This document shows, one piece after another, positions 44,012 through 51,898 of a stretch of DNA of 64,000 bases. The notes under the pieces are model-generated. The model ran no database searches. It had not been told where the DNA came from and saw only the letters and a program-made list of their open reading frames with translations. The DNA comes from DASWJZ01 sp963792885 (GTDB taxonomy: Bacteria > Pseudomonadota > Alphaproteobacteria > Rhizobiales > Afifellaceae), in the NCBI GenBank assembly GCA_963792885.1, contig CAWBXX010000005.1, positions 1-64,000 on the forward strand. Reading direction: 5' to 3'. The position numbers were made by a program, and so were the translations under genes. How positions within the stretch are numbered: position 1 is the first letter of the stretch; each line of letters opens with the position of its first letter.

Positions 44012-44619
44012 ATGGACAAGTTCACCACGCTGACCGCTGTCGCCGCGCCGATGCCGCGCGTCAACATCGACACCGACGCGATCATCCCGAAGCAGTATTT
44101 GAAGACGATCCACCGGCACCGGCCTCGGCAAGGGCCTCTTCTCCGAATGGCGCTACAACGACGACGGCTCGGCGAACCCGGATTTCGTCCTGAACAAGCC
44201 CGCCTACAAGAACGCCAAGATCATCGTGGCCGGCGACAATTTCGGCTGCGGCTCAAGCCGCGAGCACGCGCCCTGGGCGCTCAAGGACCACGGCATCACC
44301 TGCGTGATCTCCACGAGCTTCGCCGACATCTTCTATACGAACTGCTTCCAGAACGGCGTCCTCCCCGCGATCGTCAAGCCGGAGGATCTGGAGAAGCTGA
44401 TGGACGACGCTTCGCGCGGCGCCAACGCGACGCTCACGATCGACCTGGAGAAGCAGGAGATCCACGGCCCGGACGGCGGCGTCGTGAAATTCGAGATCGA
44501 CCCGTTCAAGAAGCACTGCCTGTTGAACGGCCTCGACGGCATCGGGCTGACCGAGCAGAAGGCCGACGCCATCGCCGCCTACGAGACGAAGCACCAGTCC
44601 GCGCACCGCCTGGGTGTGA
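44012..44619 (+). CDS. leuD: 3-isopropylmalate dehydratase small subunit (two frameshifts)
   Basis: Swivel-domain subunit of isopropylmalate isomerase. MDKFTTLTAVAAPMPRVNID and TDAIIPKQYLKTI start it; an extra base near 44115 shifts to TGLGKGLFSEWRYNDDGSAN; the core FGCGSSREHAPWALKDHGIT and CVISTSFADIFYTNCFQNG is intact. Near 44602 another shift gives TAWV and TGA 44617-44619, matching the usual 201-residue length; uncorrected, the frame runs to 44654. It stands alone, about 10 kb from leuC. Confidence 0.92.
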
Positions 44620-44669
44620 GCGGCTGGCGCGGCCGATCCCGAAGTTTCGCGTGAGGCGGTAGCGATGAC

Positions 44670-45101
44670 ATGACGAACGACGTATGGCCGAACGGCATGC
44701 CGGAAGTCGGTCAGACCGCGCGGCGATCGCGAAAGGTCACGTCGCGCGACATCGAGCTCTTCACCGAAATGAGCGGTGACCGGAACCGCTTGCACTATGA
44801 CGAGGCGATCGCGCGGGCGACGCGGTTCGGCGGCATCGTGGTCCAAGGCGGCGTGACGAGCGCGATCCTGAACGCCGTCGTCGCCGAAGACCTGCCGGGG
44901 CCCGGCACCGTGTTCCTGCAGACGCATTGGAACTTCAAGGCGCCGGTGCGGCCGGGCGACACGATCACCGGCGAAGTGGAGGTCACCAAAGCGCGCGCCG
45001 ACAAGCCCATCACGGAGCTCAGGACCCGTGTCATCCGGGACGATGGCACCGTCGTTCTGGAAGGCGAGGCGGTTTGCTACACGATGCCGATTGCAAAGTG
45101 A
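44670..45101 (+). CDS. MaoC-like hot-dog dehydratase
   Basis: 143 residues: RKVTSRDIELFTEMSGDRNR followed by LHYDEAIARATRFGGIVVQG shows the MaoC/R-hydratase catalytic Asp and His (GDRNRLHYD), and VRPGDTITGEVEVTKARADK. Such enzymes hydrate enoyl-CoA or related thioesters. Follows leuD by 50 bases. Intact. Confidence 0.9.
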   Translation: MTNDVWPNGMPEVGQTARRSRKVTSRDIELFTEMSGDRNRLHYDEAIARATRFGGIVVQGGVTSAILNAVVAEDLPGPGTVFLQTHWNFKAPVRPGDTITGEVEVTKARADKPITELRTRVIRDDGTVVLEGEAVCYTMPIAK

Positions 45102-45109
45102 GGCATCGC

Positions 45110-45957
45110 CTACGCGTCGCGACGCCTTGCCGCGCGCTGCGCCAGCACGATTGCGACGCCGCCAAGTGTTGCGGCGGAGGCGAGCAGCAGACGCGGCGTC
45201 ACCGGTTCGGAGATCAGCACGACGCCGCCGAACGCCGCGATCACCGGCACGGACAATTGAACGGTGGCGGCGCGCGTCGCGGTGAGGCCGGGGAGCGCCG
45301 CGTACCAGATGACATAGCCGCATCCCGACGCGAGCGCGCCTGAGGCGACAGCCAGGGCGAGGCCGCTCGTCGAGGCGCTGAAGATCGACGAGAAGAACAG
45401 GCTGACAATCAGCGCCAACGGCACCGAGTAGATGAAATTCCCTGCGGTGGCCGCGAGCGGATCAGCGCCGCGCCCTGCCCAGCAGCGAATAGAAGCCCCA
45501 GGCGATCTCCGGCGATCGCCATCAGCACGGCGCCGAAGGGGTCGGGCGCGGTCACGCCGGGCGAAACCAGATAGACCAGCCCGACAATCGCCATGGCGAG
45601 CCCGCCCCACGAGAGCGGCGTGAAGTGCTCGCCTGCCGCAGCGCAGAGATGAACATCGTGAGCTGAACCGCGCCGAAAAGGATGAGCGCGCCCGTGCCGG
45701 CGCTGAGCGAAAGATACGCGAAGGAGAAGAAGGCCATGTAGGCGAAGAGCGCGAGGACCGAGCGCCAGTCCGCCGAAGGCCGGCCGCCTTGCCCTGCCGC
45801 ATCGCCATGATCAGGCCGAGCGCCGCCGCGCCCGAGACGACCCTGACGCTGGTGAAGCTCGCGGCGTCGATCAATCCGGCCCGAGAGCGAGCCGGCAGAG
45901 AAGCGAATTCGCCGCAAATGCCAGCATGGCGACGGCGGTCAGCAGCGCCGTGCGCAT
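45110..45957 (-). CDS. EamA/DMT-superfamily transporter (multiple frameshifts)
   Basis: A ten-helix metabolite exporter. ATG 45957 gives MRTALLTAVAMLAFAANSLL and RLALGPD; after a shift near 45885, LIDAASFTSVRVVSGAAALG; after others between 45780 and 45480, LFAYMAFFSFAYLSLSAGTG, ALILFGAVQLTMFISALR, LAMAIVGLVYLVSPGVTAPD and finally IYSVPLALIVSLFFSSIFSA to the end VLAQRAARRRDA. About 282 residues corrected. At least four indels make this the most damaged gene here, so a true pseudogene cannot be excluded. Confidence 0.75.
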
Positions 45958-46070
45958 CGTCAGATGGTGGGAGGTTGTCGGCAGGGCTCGGCCTTGAATT
46001 GGAGCGCGAATGCGGCGGCACGCAAATGACCCTGCCGCGCCTACCAGGTCAACGGCTAACGGTCTGCGCC

Positions 46071-46289
46071 TCAATCCGGCCGCTCGACAGCGACGCGCGG
46101 CGCGTCGCTGCGGCGCCACGCGGCTCGCGATCTCCATCGTCCCGAAGAGGGCAGCGAGCACGACGAGCGCCAGCGCGAGCCGCGCGAGCCGCTCCATCCC
46201 CTCGCGCAAGCATCGTTGAACTCCGCGGCGCGCCGCGATTGCGATCGGTCGAGCAGTGCGGCGGCCATCGCCGCTTCCAGGATGTGCAT
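46071..46289 (-). CDS. Small membrane protein of the ECF42-type regulon (frameshifted)
   Basis: ATG 46289 (MHILEAAMAAALLDRSQSRR, AAEFNDA) follows AAGGAG at good spacing. After a shift near 46205 the other frame gives GMERLARLALALVVLAALFG and TMEIASRVAPQRRAA, a single membrane helix, and a second shift leads to VAVERPD and the stop. About 73 residues. No family recognised. Directly upstream on this strand is a TGTCGA-N17-CGAC promoter, divergent from that of the fourth YCII gene. Confidence 0.5.
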   Translation of the reverse strand: MHILEAAMAAALLDRSQSRRAAEFNDACARGWSGSRGSRWRSSCSLPSSGRWRSRAAWRRSDAPRVAVERPD

Positions 46290-46319
46290 TGTCGGCTCCT
46301 TCGAATGCGTCTCACCCTG

Positions 46320-46346
46320 GTCGTGCGCACCGCCTGGAAATCGACA
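46320..46346 (-). promoter_or_regulatory. ECF42-type promoter on the minus strand
   Basis: On the reverse strand TGTCGA (46346-46341), 17 nt, CGAC (46323-46320), 34 bases before ATG 46289. Divergent partner of the element at 46390-46417. Confidence 0.65.
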
Positions 46347-46389
46347 TGCCGCGCCGAAAATCGCGCGAGAGAAATATTCTTCGCGCCCG

Positions 46390-46417
46390 TGTCGATTCCG
46401 GGCGCTCCCTGATCGAC
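46390..46417 (+). promoter_or_regulatory. ECF42-type promoter before fourth YCII gene
   Basis: TGTCGA (46390-46395), 18 nt, CGAC (46414-46417), 47 bases before ATG 46461. Spacing to the ATG is the same as for the first YCII gene. Confidence 0.7.
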
Positions 46418-46460
46418 GAGATGGTGACGGACGGCCTTTCCGCGCCGCTTGGAGGATCGG

Positions 46461-46864
46461 ATGGAATATCTGTGCCAGGTCTGGCTGCCGACGAAGGAGC
46501 TGGACGCCCTTCCCGAAGCCGAGAAGAAACCAGATCGACCGCGAGTTCGATGGCCTACGACGACGAGCTGGAGCGAGGCGGCCATCTGATCGTCGCGCAG
46601 GCGCTGCAGCCGGTCTCGACCGCCGTCACCGTCCGCGTCCGGAACGGCAAGCTGTCGACCACCGACGGCCCCTTCGCGGAGACGAAGGAACACCTCGGCG
46701 GCTTCATCCTGATCGAGGCGCGCGACCTGAACGAGGCGATTCGGCTCGCCGCGAAGATCCCGCTCGCCAAATACGGCTCGATCGAGGTGCGGCCGATCAT
46801 GAAGATCAGTCCGCAAGGCAATCCGGTCGGAACGTTCGGCCGGCAGAAGACGCCGAACCTCTGA
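46461..46864 (+). CDS. YCII/DGPF-domain protein, fourth paralogue (two frameshifts)
   Basis: MEYLCQVWLPTKELDALPEA starts after GGAGG. Shifts near 46525 and 46548 give QIDREFDAYDDELERGGHLI, then the hallmark STTDGPFAETKEHLGGFILI and LAKYGSIEVRPIMKI. About 134 residues. The sigma factor gene starts 10 bases after the stop, so YCII and sigma form one operon under the TGTCGA promoter, an autoregulatory arrangement. Confidence 0.85.
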
Positions 46865-46874
46865 GCGTCGCCCG

Positions 46875-48106
46875 ATGCGCCCCGCCATCGAGGAGCTCTA
46901 TCGCTCGCAGTCGCGCCGCGTGCTCGCGACGCTGATCCGGCTCCTTGGCGACTTCGATCTGGCCGAGGAGGCGCTGCACGACGCATTCGCCGCCGCCGCC
47001 GACGCAATGGCCGCGCGACGGCATGCCGAAGAATCCCGACGGCCTGGCTCGTCTCGACCGGACGCTTCAAGGCCATCGACCGCCTGCGCCGCCGCGCCCG
47101 CTTCGATGCGGTCGAGGCGGAGATCGCAAGGGAGATCGAAAGCGCGATGGAGGATCAAAGCGCGCTGGAAAGCGAAGAGATTGCCGACGATCGGCTGCGG
47201 CTGATCTTCACTTGCTGCCATCCTGCCCTTCAGCCCGACGCGCAGGTGGCGCTGACGCTCCGCGAGGTCTGCGGGCTCACGACCGAGGAGATCGCGAGCG
47301 CCTTCCTCGTCTCCGCGCCGACCGTGGCGCAGCGGATCGTCCGCGCCAAGGCGAAGATCAGGGAAGCGCGGATCCCCTATGAGGTTCCGGACGGCGATGA
47401 GCTTCCCGAGCGGCTCGATACCGTGCTCCGCGTCGTCTACCTCGTCTTCAACGAGGGCTATTCCGCCTCCTCCGGCGCCTCGCTCACCCGGCACGATCTC
47501 TCCGGGGAGGCGATCCGCCTCGGCCGGCTTCTCTGCGACCTGCTGCCGGAACCGGAAGCGCTCGGACTGCTCGCCCTGATGCTCCTCCAGGAATCGCGCC
47601 GCGCTGCGCGGACGTCGCCCGAGGGCGAGCTGATCCTCCTCGCCGACCAGGACCGCTCGCTTTGGGACACCGAGCTGATCTTCAAGGGCGCGGCGCTCGT
47701 CGGGCGCGCCTTCGCCTCGAAAATCGTCGGCTCCTACGCGCTGCAGGCGGCGATCGCCGCCGTCCACGCCCGCGCGGCGACACCGGAGGAAACCGACTGG
47801 ACCGAGATCGTATCGCTCTATGACCTCCTGCTTCGCGCCGACCCATCCCCGGTCGTCGCACTCAACCGCGCGGTGGCGGTCGCCATGCGCGATGGGCCGG
47901 CGGCGGGCCTGGAATTGATCGATGCGATCCTGAAGCGCGGCGACCTCGGCGACTACCATTTCGCGCATGCGGCGCGCGCCGACCTCTTGCGCCGACTCGG
48001 CCGCAAGACCGATGCACGCGAATCCTACGAGCGCGCGCTCGCGCATGCTCGGCAGGAGCCGGAGCAGCGCTTCCTGAAGCGGCGACTGGCGGAGATTTCG
48101 GCGTGA
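46875..48106 (+). CDS. ECF42-like RNA polymerase sigma factor, second copy (two frameshifts)
   Basis: Region 2: MRPAIEELYRSQSRRVLATL, DFDLAEEALHDAFAAAADA. Extra bases near 47007 and 47043 separate it from WPRDGMPKNPDG and WLVSTGRFKAIDRLRRRARF. Region 4: LTLREVCGLTTEEIASAFLV, APTVAQRIVRAKAKIREA. The C-terminal extension has VVYLVFNEGYSASSGASLTR and helical repeats ending RRLGRKTDARESYERALAHA. About 410 residues. Paralogue of the factor at 40756, each with its own YCII genes. Confidence 0.9.
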
Positions 48107-48255
48107 ACGCGCCCTATTTCCAGGCAGACCGCGCCGCGCAAGCGCGCTTTGTCAGGAGTCTGTCGGTGCAATCCGTGCGCGCCTTGATCTCTCCATCGGA
48201 TTGCGCGAAAAGGCCCGTCCGCCTCCCAAGGCCCCGATCTCCGAAAGCAGTCGAA

Positions 48256-49458
48256 ATGCGTGCAAGCTTCGCCAAGAGCGCGATCGTGCTCGGCCTCCTC
48301 GCGGCCGTCGGACCGTTCGCGATCGACATGTATCTGCCGGCGCTGCCGACCATCTCGGAGAGGCTCGGCGCCTCGACCGCCGCGACGCAGATGACGCTGA
48401 TGGTCTTCTTCGTCGCCTTCGGCGTCTGCCAGATCGTCTACGGCCCGGTCTCCGACATGGTCGGGCGGAAGCCGCCGCTCTATTTCGGGCTGGTGCTTTT
48501 CGGGCTCGGCTCGGTCGGCTGCGCGCTCGCGCCCTCGATCGCCTGGCTGATCGCGTTCCGCATCCTGCAGGGCGTCGGCGCCTCGTCGGTGATGGTGATC
48601 CCGCGCGCCATCGTGCGCGACATGCACACCGGCGTCGAGGCGACGCGGCTGATGGCGCTGATCATGCTCGTCTTCTCCGTCTCGCCGATCCTGGCGCCGC
48701 TGACCGGAAGCGCGTTGATCGTGGCGTTCGGCTGGCGCGCCGTCTTCGTTGCGGTGATGATCGCCGCGATCCTGGGCCTCGTGCTTCTCGCGCTCTTCCA
48801 GCCGGAGACGCGGCTTCCGCAGGACCGCATCCGCGTCAGCGCCGCAAGTCTCGCCGCCGGCTTCGGCAAGCTTTTGCGCGACTGGCACTTCCTCGGGCTG
48901 ACCTTCATCGCCGGCCTCGGCATGTCGAGCTTCTTCTCGTTCCTCGCCTCTTCGTCGTTCATCTATATCGAGCATTTCGGGCTGACGCCGACCCAGTACA
49001 GCTTCGCCTTCTCGGTGAACGCCGTCGGCTTCATCGGCGCGTCGCAGTTCGCGGCAAGGCTCGGCGGCCGCTTCGGCATGGCGCGCGTCGTGACCACGGC
49101 CGTCACCTGTTACATGACGTTCGCGGTCGCGCTTTTTGCGCTGACGCTCGCCGGAGTCGACAGCCTCCCCGTCCTGATCGTGATGCTCTTCTGCAGCTTT
49201 GCCTTCCTCGGCCTCGTCATCCCGACGACGATGGTGCTGGCGCTCGACGCGCACGGACCGATCGCCGGCATGGCCTCTGCGCTCGGCGGCACGCTGCAGA
49301 TGGTGACCGGCGCGCTGATGATCGTGGTCGTCAGCGTCTTCTTCGACGGCACGGCGCTGCCGATGGTGACGGCGATCGCCGCCTGCTCGTTCGGCGCCTT
49401 CGTTCTCGCCCGCCTGACCCTCGCCCGCCGCGGCTTCGCCCCCGCCCCGGCGGAGTAG
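48256..49458 (+). CDS. MFS drug exporter (Bcr/CflA type)
   Basis: A 400-residue, 12-helix antiporter. MYLPALPTISERLGAS near the first helix, YGPVSDMVGRKPPLYFGLVL (motif A, loop 2-3) and FRILQGVGASSVMVIPRAIV with VRDMHTGVEA are the Bcr/CflA signature. Substrate could be bicyclomycin-like or other hydrophobic drugs. Start at ATG 48256, 150 bases after the sigma gene; no TGTCGA promoter in that gap. Intact. Confidence 0.92.
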   Translation: MRASFAKSAIVLGLLAAVGPFAIDMYLPALPTISERLGASTAATQMTLMVFFVAFGVCQIVYGPVSDMVGRKPPLYFGLVLFGLGSVGCALAPSIAWLIAFRILQGVGASSVMVIPRAIVRDMHTGVEATRLMALIMLVFSVSPILAPLTGSALIVAFGWRAVFVAVMIAAILGLVLLALFQPETRLPQDRIRVSAASLAAGFGKLLRDWHFLGLTFIAGLGMSSFFSFLASSSFIYIEHFGLTPTQYSFAFSVNAVGFIGASQFAARLGGRFGMARVVTTAVTCYMTFAVALFALTLAGVDSLPVLIVMLFCSFAFLGLVIPTTMVLALDAHGPIAGMASALGGTLQMVTGALMIVVVSVFFDGTALPMVTAIAACSFGAFVLARLTLARRGFAPAPAE

Positions 49459-49468
49459 CTGCGACCTC

Positions 49469-49486
49469 CTCCCCCTTGCGGGGGAG
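49469..49486. repeat. CTCCCCC hairpin repeat after the MFS gene
   Basis: CTCCCCC-TTGC-GGGGGAG, followed by GGTCTGGGGCGG. The same hairpin core occurs at 53619-53641, so it is a dispersed palindrome that may also stop transcription. Confidence 0.55.
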
Positions 49487-49518
49487 GGTCTGGGGCGGAA
49501 CAGCGCCGCGAACAGCCG

Positions 49519-49659
49519 CTACTTCTTCTCGGTGATCGCCGTCGCCTTGCCGATCGCGCCGGGCGCGGCGGCTCTGAGATAGCGCGGCGTCTTGTCCTTC
49601 TTCTCCACGCTTTTCTTCTTCTTCTGCTCTCTGGTGCTGCGCACCTGTCCCTTGGCCAT
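49519..49659 (-). CDS. Small lysine-rich protein (46 residues)
   Basis: ATG 49659 after AGGAGAG gives MAKGQVRSTREQKKKKSVEK followed by KDKTPRYLRAAAPGAIGKAT and a KK end. Similar very short basic MAKGQ-type proteins are common in Rhizobiales, with unknown function. Good start site and codon pattern support it despite its length. Confidence 0.7.
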   Translation of the reverse strand: MAKGQVRSTREQKKKKSVEKKDKTPRYLRAAAPGAIGKATAITEKK

Positions 49660-49841
49660 GTCTCTCCTCCCCCGTTCGGGAACGGGCCTTTACCGCTCGC
49701 GGAAAATACTCCCGGCCGCGCCAATGCGCGAGGCTCTTCTTCCCCGAGACCTCGGCCCGAGCGCGACGAAGGCCATAACAGGGCGTTTCCCGCTTGAGCG
49801 GTGTCCCGCCCCCGCGTAAGGCTCGGGAAAAGGATTCGCGG

Positions 49842-50081
49842 ATGGCACGCTTCGAGTTGACGATGTCGAACGGCGAGACGCTCCTCCTCGACCATCCGTC
49901 GGGAGGGATCGAAGAGCTTTTGTCGGAGCTCACGGCAAACGCCTTCCTCGTCGGCAGCGAGATCAAGGCCGGCTCGACCGCGCCCCCGCGCGACGTGATG
50001 CTGGCGACGCGGCAGATCACGCTCATTCGCCCCGCCGACGCCGACAGCCGCCAGAGCTCCACCTTCCGCCCGAAACGCTAG
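49842..50081 (+). CDS. Hypothetical protein (79 residues)
   Basis: MARFELTMSNGETLLLDHPS, GGIEELLSELTANAFLVGSE and TRQITLIRPADAD describe a small soluble alpha/beta protein without a recognised family. ATG 49842 lies a few bases after AAAAGGA. The stop is followed by a hairpin. Confidence 0.7.
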   Translation: MARFELTMSNGETLLLDHPSGGIEELLSELTANAFLVGSEIKAGSTAPPRDVMLATRQITLIRPADADSRQSSTFRPKR

Positions 50082-50092
50082 CCGCGTTGAGA

Positions 50093-50112
50093 AGCCCGCG
50101 AGTGCGCGGGCT
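50093..50112. terminator. Stem-loop between convergent hypothetical genes
   Basis: AGCCCGCG-AGTG-CGCGGGCT, 8-bp perfect stem and 4-nt loop, in the 51-bp gap between genes ending at 50081 and 50133; probably a bidirectional stop. Confidence 0.6.
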
Positions 50113-50132
50113 CCAAGAGCGGCGGTGCGGAC

Positions 50133-50474
50133 CTAGCCGAGCGTGCGGTTGCAGCCGTTCGCGACCTTTTTGGTGAGGTCGTCCGGCACTTGCAGATCGG
50201 CCATCGCGGCGGTCACCAGCACGTCGCGCTTTTCACGGTTCTCGTAGCCTTTGAACGTACCGAGATCGCTGCCCTGCGCCATCGCGATCCGCCCCGCCGA
50301 TGCAAAACAGACGCTCGCCAGCGTGTCGACCCGGGCATTCTCCACGGCCTCGGCGCGTGCGCCGCTGGTGGAGACCCATCCGGCGCCGAAGGCGATGATG
50401 GGCGCGGCGATGAGCCCGAGGATGAAGCCGGTGACGTAGGGCTTGCCCACGCGCATGCGCTCGTCGAATGTCAT
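50133..50474 (-). CDS. Hypothetical single-helix membrane protein
   Basis: 113 residues: MTFDERMRVGKPYVTGFILG, then helix LIAAPIIAFGAGWVSTSGAR (about residues 14-36), a periplasmic domain with two cysteines (VDTLASVCFASAGRIAMAQG and VANGCNRTLG). Similar proteins are frequent in Rhizobiales, with no known function. A GGGAGAGA site precedes ATG 50474. Intact. Confidence 0.75.
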   Translation of the reverse strand: MTFDERMRVGKPYVTGFILGLIAAPIIAFGAGWVSTSGARAEAVENARVDTLASVCFASAGRIAMAQGSDLGTFKGYENREKRDVLVTAAMADLQVPDDLTKKVANGCNRTLG

Positions 50475-50553
50475 GATATCTCTCCCTTTATTGGAATATT
50501 ATCGGGATCGATACGGGCCCGCGCTCGGTACTGAGACCAATAGGGATATCCGA

Positions 50554-50578
50554 TGAAATAATTTGCGCTATTATTTCA
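50554..50578. promoter_or_regulatory. AT-rich inverted repeat in a 246-bp AT-rich gap
   Basis: TGAAATAAT-TTGCGCT-ATTATTTCA, perfect 9-bp arms, inside the AT-rich gap 50475-50720, which otherwise has no gene. It lies 80 bases upstream of the minus-strand gene at 50474 and could be its operator. Confidence 0.35.
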
Positions 50579-50720
50579 AATAAATCAAACAAAAATCACA
50601 ATTGTGGACTCTGCGCCGCCCAATAATATCTTGGAATCGGTGGCCGTCTCTGTGAGAAAATCATAGGAAAATTGAGCTATTATTGAAGTTAGCAGCTCGA
50701 AATCTTGCCGCCGCGGAGCT

Positions 50721-51050
50721 TCAATCGTCGGCGGCCTCGCTGTCAGCGTTTCCGCCCAGCTCGGCGAGAAGGCGCTCGAAGTCGGCAAGGAGGTTCGCGA
50801 TCAGCGTCTTGCGCCGCGGATCCTGTGCTTCCGAGGTGGCGGCGAAAAGCGTCAGAAGATAGCGCGTCTTTTCCACCGCCTCCGGCCAGCCGGCGGCCGG
50901 CGCCGCCAACAGGAAGTGCTCGAGTTCATCCTGCCGCGCTTTGAGCTTTGCCCGATCTTCCGCGACCTCGTGAACGAGCCGCCGCAGTTCCGTCGCCTTC
51001 TGCGCCGCCATCCCGCGGTGCTGGTCGAGCTCTACGGCGCTGTCGGTCAC
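50721..51050 (-). CDS. Hypothetical coiled-coil protein, third gene of a small operon
   Basis: GTG 51050 lies 4 bases after the preceding stop. The 109-residue product is helical with a coiled-coil stretch (ATELRRLVHEVAEDRAKLKA) and RYLLTLFAATSEAQDPRRKT, ending acidic (NADSEAADD). No family recognised; ATG 51013 (MAAQKATEL) is an alternative start. Confidence 0.7.
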   Translation of the reverse strand: MTDSAVELDQHRGMAAQKATELRRLVHEVAEDRAKLKARQDELEHFLLAAPAAGWPEAVEKTRYLLTLFAATSEAQDPRRKTLIANLLADFERLLAELGGNADSEAADD

Positions 51051-51054
51051 TGGC

Positions 51055-51354
51055 TCAGCCCTCGCGCCGCTCGACATAGTGCAGCGGCTGCCGCTCGCCG
51101 TCCGCGGCCTTGCGCAAGACGGAGCGGACGAGCGCGGAGTTGATGCGCACATGTTGATAGGATTTGTCGCCGCCGCCTTTGAGCGGAAGCACGATCGACG
51201 TCGACACCACGCGGTAGGCGAGGAACGAAAGTCCCTCGATCAGCTCTTCGACGATTTCCACCGGGTAGGTACCGGCCGGCTGATTGCGCTCCAGGCCTTC
51301 GACGTAGAAAGGCTTCGCGAAGGTGACGGTTTCGCGGGCGACGCGCTCGGTCAC
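51055..51354 (-). CDS. Hypothetical protein, second gene of the small operon
   Basis: GTG 51354 overlaps the stop of the upstream gene (GTGA). 99 residues: VTFAKPFYVEGLERNQPAGT, YPVEIVEELIEGLSFLAYRV and STSIVLPLKGG. The pattern PF-EG-PAGTY-V-EELIEGLSF recalls a conserved but uncharacterised Rhizobiales family. Role unknown. Confidence 0.72.
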   Translation of the reverse strand: MTERVARETVTFAKPFYVEGLERNQPAGTYPVEIVEELIEGLSFLAYRVVSTSIVLPLKGGGDKSYQHVRINSALVRSVLRKAADGERQPLHYVERREG

Positions 51355-51584
51355 AGACGGCGAGCCCTGAGCCCGACATCCTGCAGCCAGATCTCGACGT
51401 CGCGCCGCGCCTGCTCGTGGGGAATGCTGTAGCGGTTCCGGACCGCGTCGATCAGATCGCGCGCCGTCTTCACGCGCCGGTAGTCGGAGGCGGTGAGCCG
51501 GTCCCATTTCGCCTGCGCCTCGTGCAGGCGATGCGTCACGATATCGAGCGCGCCGCTCCGCATCGCCAGTCCGCTGGTGCTCAT
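51351..51584 (-). CDS. Hypothetical protein, first gene of the small operon
   Basis: ATG 51584 after AGGAGGA is chosen over MEIEEDS at 51605. 77 residues: MSTSGLAMRSGALDIVTHRL, HEAQAKWDRLTASDYRRVKT, and IPHEQARRDVEIWLQD. Helical, acidic, CsbD-like in KWDRLTASDYRRVK, but too little similarity to name it. Operon of three translationally coupled genes. Confidence 0.7.
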   Translation of the reverse strand: MSTSGLAMRSGALDIVTHRLHEAQAKWDRLTASDYRRVKTARDLIDAVRNRYSIPHEQARRDVEIWLQDVGLRARRL

Positions 51585-51898
51585 CGAATCCTCCTCGATC
51601 TCCAAGCGCGCGCGGCTCGGCGGGGCAGCGGAAGTACTCCCGGTGCCGGCTTCAGCGATGTCTGGACCGGAGATTTCTGGCCAAGGGACATCGGCTGAAA
51701 TACGAGCTTTCGATGCCCTTGCTTGGCGGCGAGAAATCGCGGCGCGATTTTCTCCCTTTACGTCAAATGGATACGCGGAGTGCCTTTTGCAACAGGAGAG
51801 TTCGGAAGCGCGGGGACTCGAAGCTCGGATCGCGCTTTGCCGGCCCCCTTTTACGCCCCGCCTCTTTCCGCCATATAGCTCCGCATCTGGAGCGCCTG
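51585..51898. other. Intergenic region upstream of dapF
   Basis: This 314-bp gap separates the divergent small operon from dapF. It contains an imperfect inverted repeat GAGAAATCGC / GCGATTTTCTC (51731-51754, one bulged base). No gene or clear promoter hexamers were recognised. Confidence 0.4.

Noticed and set aside
45110..45957. Pseudogene status for the DMT transporter
   Set aside because: Indel density is high, but hydrophobic helices and family order are preserved on all pieces and the same error type affects essential genes nearby; kept as a gene with a caveat.
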